From Sceloporus undulatus (Eukaryota > Chordata > Lepidosauria > Squamata > Phrynosomatidae), in assembly GCF_019175285.1 (NCBI RefSeq), contig NC_056529.1:19710673-19774672 (forward strand): a stretch of 64,000 bases of DNA. Reading direction: 5' to 3'. Each line of letters opens with the position of its first letter. Within the stretch, counting starts at the first letter, position 1. Positions 32,501 to 43,374 of the stretch are shown in pieces. The notes beneath the pieces were generated by a model. It did not search any database, was not told the origin of the DNA, and saw only the letters and a program-made list of their open reading frames with translations. Both the position numbers and the translations under genes were made by a program.

Positions 32501-35306
32501 TACAAGGCTAGATCCACGGCACGCATGAGGGTGCTATTTTTAAACACTTGCCAAAACATTCAAGGGTTGGAATCTGAATTAAGGCTCTGAAACAAAACAG
32601 GTACCATTCCTTCTTTTGGCTTCTGAAGGGTGAAGAATATTTAAAAGGCCCTGTTCCATGGTTCCCTTCACTAAGTCAATAAGGGAACACAGGAGCAGCC
32701 TTGGCCAGGAAAGTCGTCTTCTCCAAAAAGGAAATGTACAGACAGAATGACAGGTTGATTCTCCCTTATCCAAAATGCTTGGGACCGGAAGTGTTTTGGA
32801 TCTTAGATTTTTTTCCTTTCAGATTTTGCAATATCTGCATAGTGAAATATGTGTGTGTATATATACCTTATACACATAGCCTGACGGTAATTTTATACAT
32901 AATATTTTAAATACTTTTGTGCATGAAACAAAGCCTGTCTACACTGAACTATCAGAAAGCAAAGGTGTCCCTGTCTCAGCCACTCCTGCTTAGCTTCTAG
33001 ATCAGGCAGGATTTGGTGCCTTTCGGGTATTTATGACCAAGGTCCAAAATACGCTGCAGAAATAATCCAGTTTGGGACTGCTTTAACTGCTCTGGTAATC
33101 TTGGTATTTGTAGTTTTGTGAGACATTTAGCCTCCTCTGTCAGAGTGCTCTGGTGCCGCAATAAACTACAATTCCAGGATTCCTGAGCCAGGGCAGTTAA
33201 AGAGGTCTCAAACTGGATTGTTTCTGCAGTGTGTTTGGGACCTCAGTCATAAAACCCAGTGGGTGAGTTTGAGACTTTAATCTTCTCTGAATCTGACCTA
33301 CTTCACAGGATTCTTGTGAAGATAAAGTGTGGAAACCCTTGAGCTTATTGGAGAAAAATGTGAATTGTGTATATAGCCATGCCTTGAGCTGTCAATGCCT
33401 CTTAACTACTTGCAGGACACAAGGTCATCTTTGCTGTCAGTTCGGAGACTAGGAGACTTGGATCTGTTCAGACAGATGACAATATCAAGGAGTCACAGCC
33501 CTTCTTGGAGAAGGCATGTAACCATCAGATACCTTTCTCTTGCAGTTGTTTGAAAATTAAACCTTAAAAACAACAGGAAGAGGGGCTTTGCTTTGAGTCC
33601 ATGTCTCTATCTGGGTCATGGATCTAATTTTAATTCGGCAAAGCTGTGACCTTCCCAATTATTTAGGGACGCTGAACCGTAACTGATCCCTCTTCTGCTG
33701 GTCAGGTGCAGCTGCATGGTAAGTTAACAGTTCCAGGAGTTAAAAAACAAACACAGGACACAGAAAAATAAAGTCATACTTGAATGCAAAGTGAGGTTTT
33801 TGCAGGATTATGGAGGGGAAGAGTGAATAATAAATCTTGCCTGGCTAACTAGAGATAGGCAACTGACTGTGTTTTATGGAGAGAATGGCCAATTGGTCGT
33901 TCTACTAGTTAACCTTTTCTTGATACTGAACCTCAGGGTGTGTCTACACTGTAGAAATAATGCAGTTTGATACCACTTTAACTGCCGTGGCTCCATCCTA
34001 CAAAATAGCCTGGGATTTCTAATTCTGTGAGGCACCAGCACTCTTTGGCAGAGAAGGCTCAAGGCCTGGTAAAACTACAAAGCCCAGGACTCCATAGGAT
34101 GGAGCTACAGCACTTAAAGCGGTGTTAAAGTGGTGTTAACCAGCATTATTTCTGCCGTCTGGATGCACCATCAGTCAGTGAATGTCCTTTGGGCAGCTGT
34201 TCCTTTACTCTCAGGGCTAAATCCAATTGTTAGTCCCATGCAGTGTAGATACTCTGAATCAATGGGAACTTGGGAAGTCAACACAACATTTATGTAATGA
34301 GACTATGCATTTATGCATGAGACTAGCAATTCGATTCAGCCCACTTTATCACAGATTAATGATATACCCTGCAGTATTTCAGAAATAAACCCCAAGACTA
34401 GTGTGGCCAAGCAATATCAGAGGGTCTTCAATACAGCAAAAGTTATTAATGTGGAAGGACAGACAAGCCAAACAGGCTGCAGCAGTTTGCTTTTGCCTGA
34501 ATCTACAGGGAAAGGCTAGAGTTTGCCTCCACTGCTCCTCTTTCTGCAATGCAAACTAGTCCTCCACTTTGAACTCATTTTGCAGCAACAGAAGCCAGCT
34601 GAGGATGAAATGGGGAAGCGGGAGGAGCAGAAAGAAACCGGGACACTTTAAAAACAGCTGGAAAAGTGGGGTAATTTCAAATATTTTTATCGGATTAAGT
34701 GTTTCAAATGTGTCACATAACAGTTATTTCACTGATCCTTGTATCACTAGCCTGCAAAGTAGGCCAAGGTTGTCATCACAATCATCTCTTTTTGTGCATG
34801 CTGTTTTCACACATAATTGTGCCCAATAATTGTGCAGCTCACTGAAAAGCATGATCAAATGACCAGTACAATACAGCACCCCAGTACAACAGAAATAATT
34901 ATGAACATTTACTATTGCATCAGTTGGCAAATTAGTAACACAACAGGCCACACAATCAAACTTTGCACAAAATCAGAATAAACTGAACTAATAAGCAGGA
35001 AAGAAGATAAATTCTAATATATAAATATAAGACACCAAGCTCTGTATCATCCCCATACACTGGCAAGAGAGGATTGCAACTAAGCATATGCTTTGCCCAG
35101 TGTCACAAGGTTAGCTCCTAGGAGAAGTGAAATTGGAACTCATAACTTTGGTTGCTTTATTCCACCTATTATTTTCTTCAAAGGGAATTGCAAAACTGTG
35201 AAACCCACTTAAGGTACCATTACAGAATATTCTCTCCTCTCCTCCCTTTGTGCTAAGGTTCAACAAACAGCAAGGGTTGTTGTACCTTACTCATCCCGCT
35301 CCCCAT
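18738..35306 (-). CDS. DUSP22L: DUSP22/DUSP15-like dual-specificity phosphatase, complete
   Basis: Seven coding exons on the minus strand: 35306-35286, 31296-31263, 30254-30172, 26155-26106, 21813-21739, 21632-21461 and 18941-18738. They sum to 639 bases, 212 residues plus TAA, and every junction is AG/GT with matching phase. The protein starts MGSGMSK, an N-myristoylation signal like that of DUSP22 (MGNGMNK), so membrane attachment is expected. The phosphatase domain follows: GLYLGN, NGVTHILSVH, TYLCISASD, the CX5R loop HCLAGVSRS and AYLMTVTNFGWEE. By my count the catalytic residues are Asp57, Cys88 and Arg94, the same numbers as human DUSP22. DUSP22 (JSP1) dephosphorylates Ser/Thr and Tyr residues and modulates JNK and receptor signalling. 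Some stretches look more like DUSP15 (STTI, NPFGDQEEV), others like DUSP22, so I treat it as a third paralogue. The hydrophilic C-tail after residue 175 matches neither. No disabling change was seen. Confidence 0.9.
18946..18968. repeat. (ATT)n microsatellite in a splice acceptor
   Basis: On the minus strand, seven TTA/ATT units stand immediately before TTTGCAG of phosphatase exon 7. Confidence 0.9.
18975..19340. mobile_element. Long imperfect inverted repeat element
   Basis: The left part has CCATATTCACTACAG and CCTCCGTGAATATGGG; the right part has ATCCGTGAATAATCACAT and CAAATATGGAGGGATGAG in mirrored order. Family not named. It is next to exon 7 of the phosphatase. Confidence 0.6.
20319..20536 (+). 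mobile_element. tRNA-derived SINE with intact B box
   Basis: The head GTGTAGTGGTTTGAGTGTTG and the B box GGTTCGAATCC are well kept, so this is one of the youngest-looking copies. The (AAC)n tail runs into a (TG)n microsatellite. Confidence 0.9.
20540..20582. repeat. (TG)n microsatellite
   Basis: About 21 uninterrupted TG units directly after the SINE tail, in DUSP22-like intron 6. Confidence 0.97.
21903..22112. mobile_element. Fold-back MITE family A in a duplicated segment
   Basis: Both arms are present; its right end GCAGTGTGGCAGCAACT continues into sequence repeated at 28.06 kb. Confidence 0.87.
22681..22905 (-). mobile_element. 5S-rRNA-derived SINE
   Basis: Reverse orientation with AAGTACTAACCAGGGCCAAT (the 5S GGTTAGTACTT block) and CCTATGGTGACCCCATGAAT in the tail. 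Confidence 0.85.
24113..24275. mobile_element. hAT-like MITE with target duplication
   Basis: Inverted ends CAGGGACGTAGC and GCTACGTCCCTG; the 7-bp ATCCAGG occurs directly on both sides (24106-24112 and 24276-24282). Size and duplication fit a hAT-type insertion. Confidence 0.8.
24290..24690 (+). mobile_element. RTE/BovB-type LINE, 3' end fragment
   Basis: The translation has YGCESW-like and FGYTMRRQDS pieces followed by a basic GSRKRQRPHYRWRDS segment, then a tail ending AAACAATAACAACAAG. It lies in intron 4 of the DUSP22-like gene, in sense-opposite orientation. Confidence 0.8.
24722..24886 (+). repeat. Dispersed repeat of the GGTATCTGCTGGGGTTTGG type
   Basis: CCCTTGGTATCTGCTGGGGT to GGAGGGCTGAC; related stretches lie at 23103-23165 and 30705-30960. 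The internal TATATGAAATGGC block is shared with 30.79 kb. Confidence 0.65.
27810..28020. mobile_element. Fold-back MITE family A in a duplicated segment
   Basis: GTAGATCTGCACTGTGGAAA to GTGTCAAACTGCATTAAC. The partner copy is at 21903. Confidence 0.87.
28457..28590 (-). mobile_element. 5S-derived SINE, tail half only
   Basis: TGCATTCAAGTTGCCTATTG to CTGAGATACAGCCTAC; the 5S part is missing. Confidence 0.7.
28757..28990 (-). mobile_element. tRNA-derived SINE, left member of a head-to-head pair
   Basis: Reverse orientation; its tail side starts next to GATTCCTCTTT at 28748-28758. See the nested cluster in the findings. Confidence 0.85.
29081..29261 (+). mobile_element. tRNA-derived SINE, right member of a head-to-head pair
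   Basis: Forward orientation; the (AAC)n tail is followed at once by a second copy of GATTCCTCTTT (29262-29272). Confidence 0.85.
29717..29944 (-). mobile_element. tRNA-derived SINE
   Basis: Full length in reverse, from TTGTTGCTGTGCACCTTTG to ACCACATCACCATATTGGC, in intron 3 of the phosphatase gene. Confidence 0.85.
30326..30670 (+). mobile_element. CR1 LINE 3' end
   Basis: The frame encodes the CR1 C-terminus (FNIRRNFLRVR, RQWNKLLPRSVVESPSLEAF, QRLDGHLSG), followed by the usual 3' end GGGGTTGGACTGGATGGCCC and the TCTATGATTCTATG tail. It abuts exon 3 of the phosphatase on its intron 2 side. Confidence 0.92.
30705..30960 (+). repeat. Dispersed repeat related to 24722-24886
   Basis: ATGGCATACTAAAATTGTGT and CTTATATGAAATGGCAGAAT match the 24.8-kb copy; then AT-rich sequence. 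Confidence 0.65.
31322..32008 (+). mobile_element. RTE/BovB-type LINE, 5'-truncated copy in DUSP22-like intron 1
   Basis: The translation gives LYLGSNIVQNGECSQEIRRR, a CGCEIWTMKK motif and a basic C-terminal part, in parallel with the copy at 10340-11290. The 3' end reads GACTTGAGGGCAGTTAACAA with ACAACAATAAC. Its 5' truncation point lies about 25 bp from the acceptor of exon 2 of the phosphatase, on the opposite strand. Confidence 0.85.
32050..32266 (-). mobile_element. tRNA-derived SINE
   Basis: Reverse orientation, about 40 bp from the tail of the LINE ending at 32008, so two tails face each other here as at 10.34 kb. Confidence 0.85.
32960..33027 (-). mobile_element. 5S-derived SINE, head fragment
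   Basis: CTCCTGCTTAGCTTCTAGAT plus GGCAGGATTTGGTGCC, the reverse of the 5S A-box region. Confidence 0.65.
33041..33242. mobile_element. Fold-back MITE family A, subtype with GGTCCAAAA ends
   Basis: Ends GGTCCAAAATACGCTGCAG and CTGCAGTGTGTTTGGGACC, a terminal form shared with the copy at 45970. Confidence 0.87.
33936..34170. mobile_element. Fold-back MITE family A
   Basis: GGGTGTGTCTACACTGTAG at the left, GCCGTCTGGATGCACC at the right. Confidence 0.87.
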
Positions 35307-35309
35307 GGC

Positions 35310-36890
35310 AGCTCTTCGTTCTCAGGCACGCATGGGCATGTGCGAAACCACCTCCGTTCACTCTGGGTTTCCCCCCCCTCGGTCACCAAAGCACTGCAAA
35401 ACAAGAGAGAGAAAGAGAGAGGGGAGAGGAAGGAAGGGACAAAAATAGCCCTGTGGTTGAAACTCACTTTTCTCCTGCAACACCTTCAATGGTGCATTTA
35501 TCAGCTGCTGAATTGCTCACCGTTTGTTTCCCTTCTGAAAATTGGCATGCGGCAGAGGGAAGGAAAAGGCACAGATCTAGGGGCATGAAGGAGGCCCAGA
35601 AATCTCAATCCACTTACCAGCAGTCTCCAAAACCAGGACCAAGTACTAGAGGCTGTCAGACACAGCAAACAAGCATTAATGCTAAGGGTCAAGGCAGGAC
35701 ACCGAGAGGTGTGAACTTGAGTGTGGGATCTCTTCCAGGTCTCTGGATCCGGCGCCACCAGCGGTGACACAGGAGCATTGGTCAGTGTCTTACTGATCCC
35801 TGTGTGTGGCATCCCATCTCTTCCTTCCTCTGCCCCCTCCACCCCGGGCTTTTTCCACCCATCTCTGCTCTATGAGTCACTGTGCTACAGCTGTTATTAT
35901 TGCCAAGGGAAGTGTCCAATGCACTGATGCAATGCAGAGATGTGACTTTTCGAAATCTACTTCAGGAAGGAAGGGGAAAGGAGAGCCAGCAATGTAGCTG
36001 TAACCAATTTGGAAGACAAGTAAGCACCGCTAGCCCAGGCCCTCGCTTTGCCACAGTCAGCTTCTAATCCAAAGCTTTCCATCCCGTCTTCCATCCTTGT
36101 CTGCATCACTCAAGTCAGCTGCAAGAAAGCAGTTCTTGGACTGAGGCCAAAGCATCCAACAAAAGCCGTTTTCTTCCAGCTGTGGTTCTGTTTCTTCCTG
36201 CCCAGAGAGAGCATGCGTTAAGACATTCCCAACGTGTATCTTCAGTGGTGGTTTTTGAAGGGAGAAATAATGCATAGGATCTCTGTTTTGGAACAAGGAG
36301 GGTCTCCCACATACACACAGGTGCAGCAGCATTCTCTCTTTCTGCACTGGGATCAAGAAAGCTCACTGGCAAATAGGCAGTCAGTGCTGCGCCAGAGCTA
36401 TTTTGAGCTATTCACATAGCTCCAGGCATAGAGCACCGAGAGGTTAACCTCTGCCATCCCAGCCCAAGTGGCTCTCGGATTACTAGTTTAAGAATCAGAA
36501 GACAAGAGGGATGGAGCCTCTGTCCTGAGCACCAGGGAATGAATAGTAGTAGAGACGTTCTTTTCCCAAAAGACCTCTGCAGGATCAATAAATGAGAATT
36601 GCCAGATCTGGACTAACCCAGAGCCTGAGATTTCAGGGCTCAAACCTGAGACGCAAGGACAACCCCCTTGTGATATCACAGGAGGCAGACGAGAAGGGTG
36701 TTACAATGAGCATCCTCTGGTAATGTTGTTAAGCATGATACCTTCACCATAAACCCTAGTTGCACATTCAGATAAAAAGCATTACCTCAAACAAATTAGG
36801 ACATTAGATAAACACACTCTTTTCTCTGTGGGTAGCATCACACTGGACAGAGGCAACCTGGGTTTTAACAGTTTCTTTTTGTGGTGCTAA
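35310..36890. other. Upstream region of the phosphatase gene
   Basis: Sequence before the phosphatase ATG. The 5' UTR and promoter must lie here, and a GCACATGCCCATGCGTGCC block at 35323-35342 could be an NRF1-like site. There is no CpG island and no clear TATA box. No other gene is seen. Confidence 0.4.
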
Positions 36891-36895
36891 AGTGT

Positions 36896-37121
36896 TGGTT
36901 GTTGTGTGCCTTCAAGTCATTTCCAACTTATGGGAACTCCTAGGCAAATCTAAAATGGGTTTTTCTTCTCTTCAGAGGGGGGTTGCCATTAGCCATCCTC
37001 TGAGACTGAGAGTATGACTTGCCGAACGTCATTCAGTGGGTTTATATGGCCGAACCAGGTTTCAAACCCTGGTCCACATAGTCCTGGTCCAATGCTCAAA
37101 CCACTACACCTTACTAGCTCT
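36896..37121 (-). mobile_element. tRNA-derived SINE
   Basis: Full length in reverse, GTTGTGTGCCTTCAAGTCAT to CCACTACACCTTACTAGCTC. Confidence 0.85.
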
Positions 37122-37129
37122 GTTGCTAA

Positions 37130-38440
37130 TAGTTTATATTTTATTTCCTGAACTTTATGACTGGGGCATTGAAAGTTTACATCATGTATTTTGTGCATTT
37201 TGGTTGGCCTGATAATGGTGTTGCTTTGTGGATTTTGGATGTTATCATACTTTGCTGGATAGCCAACACAGCTACCCTTGGATAGGTTTTCTACTTGCAA
37301 AGTTAATGATACCCATTTACTCATAAGGAGACAAGTAAGTAAGTACATTTAGGGATACCATTGCTACTTGTTCATCTATTAATCAAGTGTCAAAAACACT
37401 CTCATACAGGATCTTCAATGCTGGATTGTGTTATTAAGTGACAATGGTGTGGCAGAATTAGAGACTGGCGAAACAACATGGGGAGAATTGTGGGAACTGT
37501 AGTCCAAAGAAGACGTTTTAGATCTAGCTTCCACAGAGATTGTCTTTTCAAGATTACGTTAAACGTGAAGCAGGTAAGGAGATAGGTTTAAAAGAGGGAA
37601 GATCTAATGAAATGGGGATTTCAAGCTCAAGAATATTCTGTAGCCTTGTTTCAGATGCAACGTTGCCGCAACTGTAGTTTATTGCTTCAGTCTTTGGCTG
37701 TTCAATACATTAACACAGAAAATGCCAGGATTGTATAATGCAGGTCAGCCCTCACACAAACATCCTGGCTGCGCTAGTGTAGCTGGCTTTGCAACCGCTA
37801 TAGCAACCATCTAGCACTCTTAGCAAGCTCTAACATCCAACCTGATATGCCTCACTGCAGGCAAACAGCTTTATGGTTAGATTCTTCCTAGAGTTTCATG
37901 CAGAAGGAAATGAGCATGAGCACACTCATGCCAACCTTAATTTATGGCAACCTGCCTGTTGCTGCACCCATCCTGCAGCCCTGCCTCACTGGGTACACAA
38001 TAGGGAATGCTGCAGTTCATTTATCACCAACATTGTTTCCGATACTCTCACTCAGCACTTCCAAGCAATGAGTACTAATGAAAAGTACATTAGCGTATGA
38101 GAAAGGCTTCAAAGGTATCTCAATCAAATAATATGCTTTTGGTAATTCGGCAGCTAAGTGTCCCCACTCTTCAGCCTGGATTCTTTGGCTGGAATCCTGT
38201 TAACGTCTTACACATGTGTAAGCTCCCCTGGAGATGTAGTTGGACAGTTTTATCTGATGGAAAATGTCTATTCAGTTGACGGTTGCAGAAGTGGAGTTGC
38301 ACATGTGACATCACTGTGCAGAGCTGTATATTGGATTGTGGCACTGTGACATAATTTGGATAGGCATCCAGTAGCGCAACAGTGCCATTCAAGACAAGGG
38401 ATGCCCAGCACAATCAATGCATTACTCAGTTTGTGGAGAT
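37130..38440. other. Intergenic stretch, nothing recognised
   Basis: Between the phosphatase and COX4I1. No repeat or exon that I can name. Confidence 0.5.
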
Positions 38441-38448
38441 TTACACTT

Positions 38449-38653
38449 GCTGTTGTGTGCCTTCAAGTTGTTTACAACCTATGGCGACCCCAAGGTTAGC
38501 CTATCCAAGGGTTTTCTTGGCAAGATTTTTTCAGAGCGCTTTCCACTGTGTGGCTGAGAGAGTGTGACTTGCCAGTGGGTTTCCATGGTCAAGCAGGGAT
38601 TCGAACCCTGCCCTCCAGAGCCAGAGCCCAACACTCTAACCACTACACTGTGC
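38449..38653 (-). mobile_element. tRNA-derived SINE
   Basis: Reverse orientation with a good B box (GGGATTCGAACCC in reverse), about 320 bp below the COX4I1 polyadenylation signal. Confidence 0.87.
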
Positions 38654-38990
38654 ATATTTCTCAGATTTACATTGCACAACTCCAAAGGAGGACGTCTGCC
38701 TTTATTTTATATAGAGATCATCCAAACAGCAAATAAAAAGATGTTTACAACATAATATCTTTTCAAACTGTATTTTTTAATCTTGCTGTGTATGTTTTGC
38801 CTTTTAAAAGCAGCCAGAGGATTTAACCCTTCCTTGGACCCATCTCAAGAGAATTTGCAATCCTGCCTGTCAGAATATACAAACACAGTAGTCAGCCTTG
38901 AACCACTGTAGGTTCACAAGCTGTTATAATCTACACACAGAAAGCATTCTAAGATGGAAACAAGAAGGAATTTTTCAAGTAAACCAGACA

Positions 38991-38996
38991 TTTATT
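38991..38996 (-). terminator. COX4I1: COX4I1 polyadenylation signal
   Basis: AATAAA on the minus strand, 125 bp after the stop codon. A short 3' UTR like this is usual for COX4I1. Confidence 0.75.
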
Positions 38997-39120
38997 AAGA
39001 TTTTTCTCTCAACGAAGGGTTATTTTCCCCCAAACACAGAAGCAGTGAGGTCATATGGAGATGACTGAATCGTTTTGGAGACTTCAAACTAGGATGGGAG
39101 TGGAAATCCCTGGAGTGCTT

Positions 39121-42044
39121 TTACTTCTTCCATTCCTTCTTTTCGTAGTCCCACTTTGCTGAGAAGCCTTCGATTGGATTAATTCTCATATCCAGCATTC
39201 TTTGGGTCTGCATGGCCTTCCACTCATCTGAGAAGGTGTGAGGGACGGGCCCAAAAACTGCAAATTGATAATTATGTTAACTTATGACACATTCACACTA
39301 TGGTAACTTACATCAAGTTCAATTCATCAATAGCCAGAATCACAGTGTGTCCAATCTTTCTCCAAGCAATGAAAATAACTGAGTTCCTCGCTAAAGCAAA
39401 GTTGGCCTTCCAGAAGTTGGAAGCCAGCATAGCCAATGGTAAAAGATGTTGGGAGTTGTAATTCAAGAATATCTGGAGGGCCACAACAATGCCAACTCTT
39501 GCCCTTTTAAACTGTATACTATTTTAAGGTGTAGACAGTAAATTGATGCCTGTATATTTTGTGATGCCAATATATGCAAGCCCTCCAACCATAAAAAGCT
39601 GTGCAACTGACTAACATCTAACTATGGCTATCTAGTTCAAAAGTAAGCAAGAGAAAGAAGGAAGGACAGAAAACAAGTTTGTGTTCTACCTAATGCCTAT
39701 GCTAGAACAGGTCAAATAATTTCTGAACAGATGAAAGAATCTCAAAACTATGCTAGGTGAGCATTGCCTCTGTCACCAGGCAGATGGTTTCCAGAGTCAC
39801 TGTTAGCCAAATGTTAACAACCAAATGTTTATTATTTTCTAGTGGCACAGAGAGGGTTACTTTGTATTTGGTGGACCCTCCTACATAGTTTTGCTTTAGC
39901 TTGGCAGTTTAAGTCTGGGAACAGATATGCATTTGGGTCCAGGGTATAAGCATCTGCCTGTATAGTTCTCTCATAGGTATTGGGATGGCAGATATGCCAT
40001 GCCTGCACACTTCAATTTCCTTTGTTTGCTAAGGCACCATAGGACCCCTGGGAAACCATTTTTCACTGACCTCACCCAGGACACAGGGAAGGTTATAGCC
40101 CAGGTCAAGAAACTCTGTTAACCAGCCACAGGGCATTTTGAACATTACTCATGGGATACACTGGATAGAGTTACTTATTTAAGGGCCCAGTACTATCACT
40201 GGGTGCAAAGGGATGCTGGAACACATCAGCAAAAAGGGCTACCATCTTCCAGCTAGACATTAATTCTAAGGCTGCATCCACACTGCAGTTTGACAAGACT
40301 TTAACTGCCAAGGCTCACTGCTATGGAATTCTGGGATTTGTAGTTTTGTAGAAGATATTTAGCCTTCCCTGTCAGAGAGGTCTGGTGCCACAACAAAGTA
40401 CAGATCCTAGAATTCCATAGTATTGAACGATGGCAGTTAAAGCAGTGCCTCCTTACTCCAACACCACACCTTCCAAACAAGAATGATCTTCATTATCAGA
40501 GTATAACAAAACACTGCATTTTGCTATCCCCTTTGTGCAAACATAGGACCAAGTCTAATGCTAAAGCTGGCTAACATCTTTCCACGCTACCTAGCACATG
40601 TATGTACACACATGTGCACATATCCTTGGTACCTGTGTGCCACATCAGAAAGAAGATAGGCATTCCTTATTGGAGGGATTTTTCTGGTACTTCTGTAACA
40701 TGTAAAGTTGGTCTATGAATGCCCCCCCCTTCTTACCATATTGCCTTTGCCAAATGACAATAAAGCCAGTGAAGCCAACGAAGAAGAGGACCCCGCCAAC
40801 AACTGTCTTCCATTCGGCTGAACTCTTATTCATCTCAGCAAAGCTTTCATGGAATTTGATGCGATACACTGAAGAAAAAAAGAAAAAAACATGTCAAACA
40901 GAAAAAGGAGTTGCTTCCTTCCTAGTTGTCTGAGATCCTCAAGACAGCTTTCTGCTTAAGATGATCAAGTCCTCAGTGTTTGCCTGTCTCCCCTGCTTTC
41001 TCCTCTTCTGCCCCCACAGTGCTTACGTGCAACTTTCTCCTCCACTGAAAGAGCGCTCCATGACGCCTTCTCTTTCTCTTTCAGGGCTTTCTGCTCAGAA
41101 GAAAGAGTTTTTGCATATGCAACCTCAGGCAAAGGGATACTCCGACGGTCAGTGTAAGACGGCAGACTGAAGTCCTCAGTTTTCACAATGCCTGTTTGGT
41201 CAAGAAAACACAAAGGTTCAGACAAATACAAAAAACAAGACAGCAGGAATCCTGGGAAAGTAATTCAAAAGCAAAGCACAGATCATTCATGCAGAGAAGC
41301 AAATATAAATATTGCTTCTTAGTGGTCTTTTCACTGAACTAGTTCTAATAAATGCAAAGGCAGAAAAAAGAAGCAGTCTCCTTAACATAAGCTGCTCTTT
41401 CAAATGGAAGGACAAAAGCAAGACCTGTGGGGAAAAGAGTTTGCAGTTAAATCTAGAAGTATCAAGGCACTGGGGTGGGATGGACCAGAAAAACCTCGTC
41501 ACTGGTTATGGTGGTGAGGGCTGCAGAAACTTCCAGTCCAACAGATGTGCATGGTTCCCATCCCTTGGCGGAGGGTGAGAGAAGCTCTTAGAGGCCGGAG
41601 AATATTCAGCAGCCAGTTTTGTTAACTCAGCCTGTCTTGTTCAGCCACCATCATAAGCTGGGCACTAAGGTGACCCAGGCAGAATCCAGAATTAGCCAAC
41701 GAAGGGCAAGGACCTGCAATCCCTCAGCCTAAAGAGACAGAGATGGGGAACCACTCCTGCTTCACCACCACAGAGAAAAAGCTGAAGAAAGACTCGAGGA
41801 AAGTTCAAGACATACTTCAAGTTCTTCACATAGACATGGACAGGTTACTCCCTACCTCTTTAATATGTCTGAGATCTGTTATTGGTAAACCATCCTCATG
41901 AAACACTTTTGTATGCTGAAATGTGATATACTACATTCATACCACAGTGATTAGAGTGAACCTACCATGTCCATGTGCCCTTAAGCAGACTGAAGTGGAA
42001 ATAGTCCTTTTGCCAAGAAGGCTAAATGCCCTTGAAGCCAACAT
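39121..42044 (-). CDS. COX4I1: Cytochrome c oxidase subunit 4 isoform 1, complete
   Basis: Coding exons on the minus strand are 42044-41966, 41191-41027, 40868-40737 and 39257-39121: 513 bases, 170 residues plus TAA, with phases 1,1,1 between exons. The start ATG is one base after an AG acceptor. The precursor begins [16 protein letters not shown], an arginine-rich mitochondrial targeting sequence, followed by [11 protein letters not shown], the [12 protein letters not shown] helix, [17 protein letters not shown], one membrane helix ([13 protein letters not shown]) and the C-terminal [10 protein letters not shown]. It is a nuclear-encoded subunit of complex IV in the inner mitochondrial membrane, the subunit through which ATP modulates the enzyme. 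Length and sequence fit COX4I1 (human 169 residues) better than COX4I2. The 5' UTR exon ends at 43380, and the gene is divergent from EMC8. Confidence 0.96.
40269..40446. mobile_element. Fold-back MITE family A, right end lost
   Basis: GGCTGCATCCACACTGCAG to GGCAGTTAAAGCAGTG, in COX4I1 intron 4. Confidence 0.83.
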
Positions 42045-42198
42045 CCTGAAAGAGATAAAATGAATACATTTTAAAAGCTAACCCTCAGCGTTAATATTGA
42101 AGTATGTTTATTAGGATGAGAAGAACAGTCCAGCAGATATTTTTTCTTAGCCATGCACCTGATAGCTTTGTAGGCCAATTGTAGGTACATCTTTGGAA

Positions 42199-42410
42199 GA
42201 CAGTGTGGTGTAGTTGTGTGAGTGCTGTATTTTATTAGGACTCTGGGAGACCAGGATTCAAATCCCTTCTCAGTCATGGAAACTCACTGGATGATCTGGA
42301 CAAGTCTCTCACCTGAAGAAGGCAATGACAAGCCTCTGCTGAATAAGTCTCATCAAGCGAACTCTATGCGAGGGTCAGCCTAAGTGGAGCTGACCTGAAG
42401 GGACAACTTA
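42199..42410 (+). mobile_element. tRNA-derived SINE, diverged
   Basis: Head CAGTGTGGTGTAGTTG is present; the tail is degraded (GACCTGAAGGGACAACTTA). It is followed by a fold-back MITE. Confidence 0.8.
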
Positions 42411-42580
42411 GGGCCTGAACCGACAAGCCAAAATAAAGCTGCTTCGGGTCACTTTGGAGGTATGCTGTTTAAAGGATACAGGCATCTTAAGAGGCCAGAA
42501 GCTGCACCAAAGCTGTGTTTAGGAATGGAGCATGGCTTTGGCGCTGCTTCCAGCCTCTCAGGACGCATGCATCATTTAAA
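42411..42580. mobile_element. Fold-back MITE family B, right arm cut
   Basis: GGGCCTGAACCGACAAGCCA then AAATAAAGCTGCTTCGG, as in the copy at 16747. In COX4I1 intron 1. Confidence 0.82.
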
Positions 42581-42630
42581 GATTGACTAGGAAGCCAAGA
42601 GCACTTTCAATGTATTTTATATACATAAAA

Positions 42631-43305
42631 AAGTTGGATTACAACTCCCACCATCCATGACACTTTCCTGGACTACAATTCCCACTATCCATAGCATCTT
42701 GCTGGATTACAACTCCCACTGTCCATAATGCCTTGCTGGACTGCAACTCCCTCTGTCCATAAGACCTTACGACACTAAAGCTCCCACCATCCATGACACC
42801 TTACTAGACTAAAATTCCCAACATTCATCACACTTCGCTGGACTACAATTCCCACCATCCACTGCATCTCAACAGATGACCCATCCATAATATCTGGCTG
42901 GACTTCAACTCCCACCACCCACAGCACCTTGCTAGACTACAATTCCCACCATCCATAACATCTGGCCAGATTACAACTCCCACTGTCTCTGACACATTAC
43001 TGGACTACAACTCCCACGGTCCACAACACCTTACTACAGTCAAACTCCCAACATCCTTCACAAATTGCTAGATTACAACTCCCACCATCCCCAACACCTG
43101 ATTGCACTAAAGCTCCCACCATCCCCAATACCTTGCAGGATTACAATTGCCATCATCCATAAAACCATACTGGACTACAACTCCCACCATCCCCAATACC
43201 TTGCTGCACTACAGCTCCCATCATCCATAAAACCATGCTGCACTACAACTTCCATCACCCCCAATTCCTTGCTGGACTACAACTCCCACCATCCCCAACC
43301 GACCC
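42631..43305. repeat. 34-bp minisatellite in COX4I1 intron 1
   Basis: About twenty imperfect tandem units of 34 bp. A typical unit begins GGACTACAACTCCCACCATC and ends CACCTTGCT. Some units have extra or missing bases. The array ends about 70 bp from the exon 1 donor. Confidence 0.93.
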
Positions 43306-43374
43306 CTCTCTACACTAGAACCCCCCGCATCCCTCGCCTTCGCTGGATGACCCTTCGGCATCCCCCTCCGTCTC

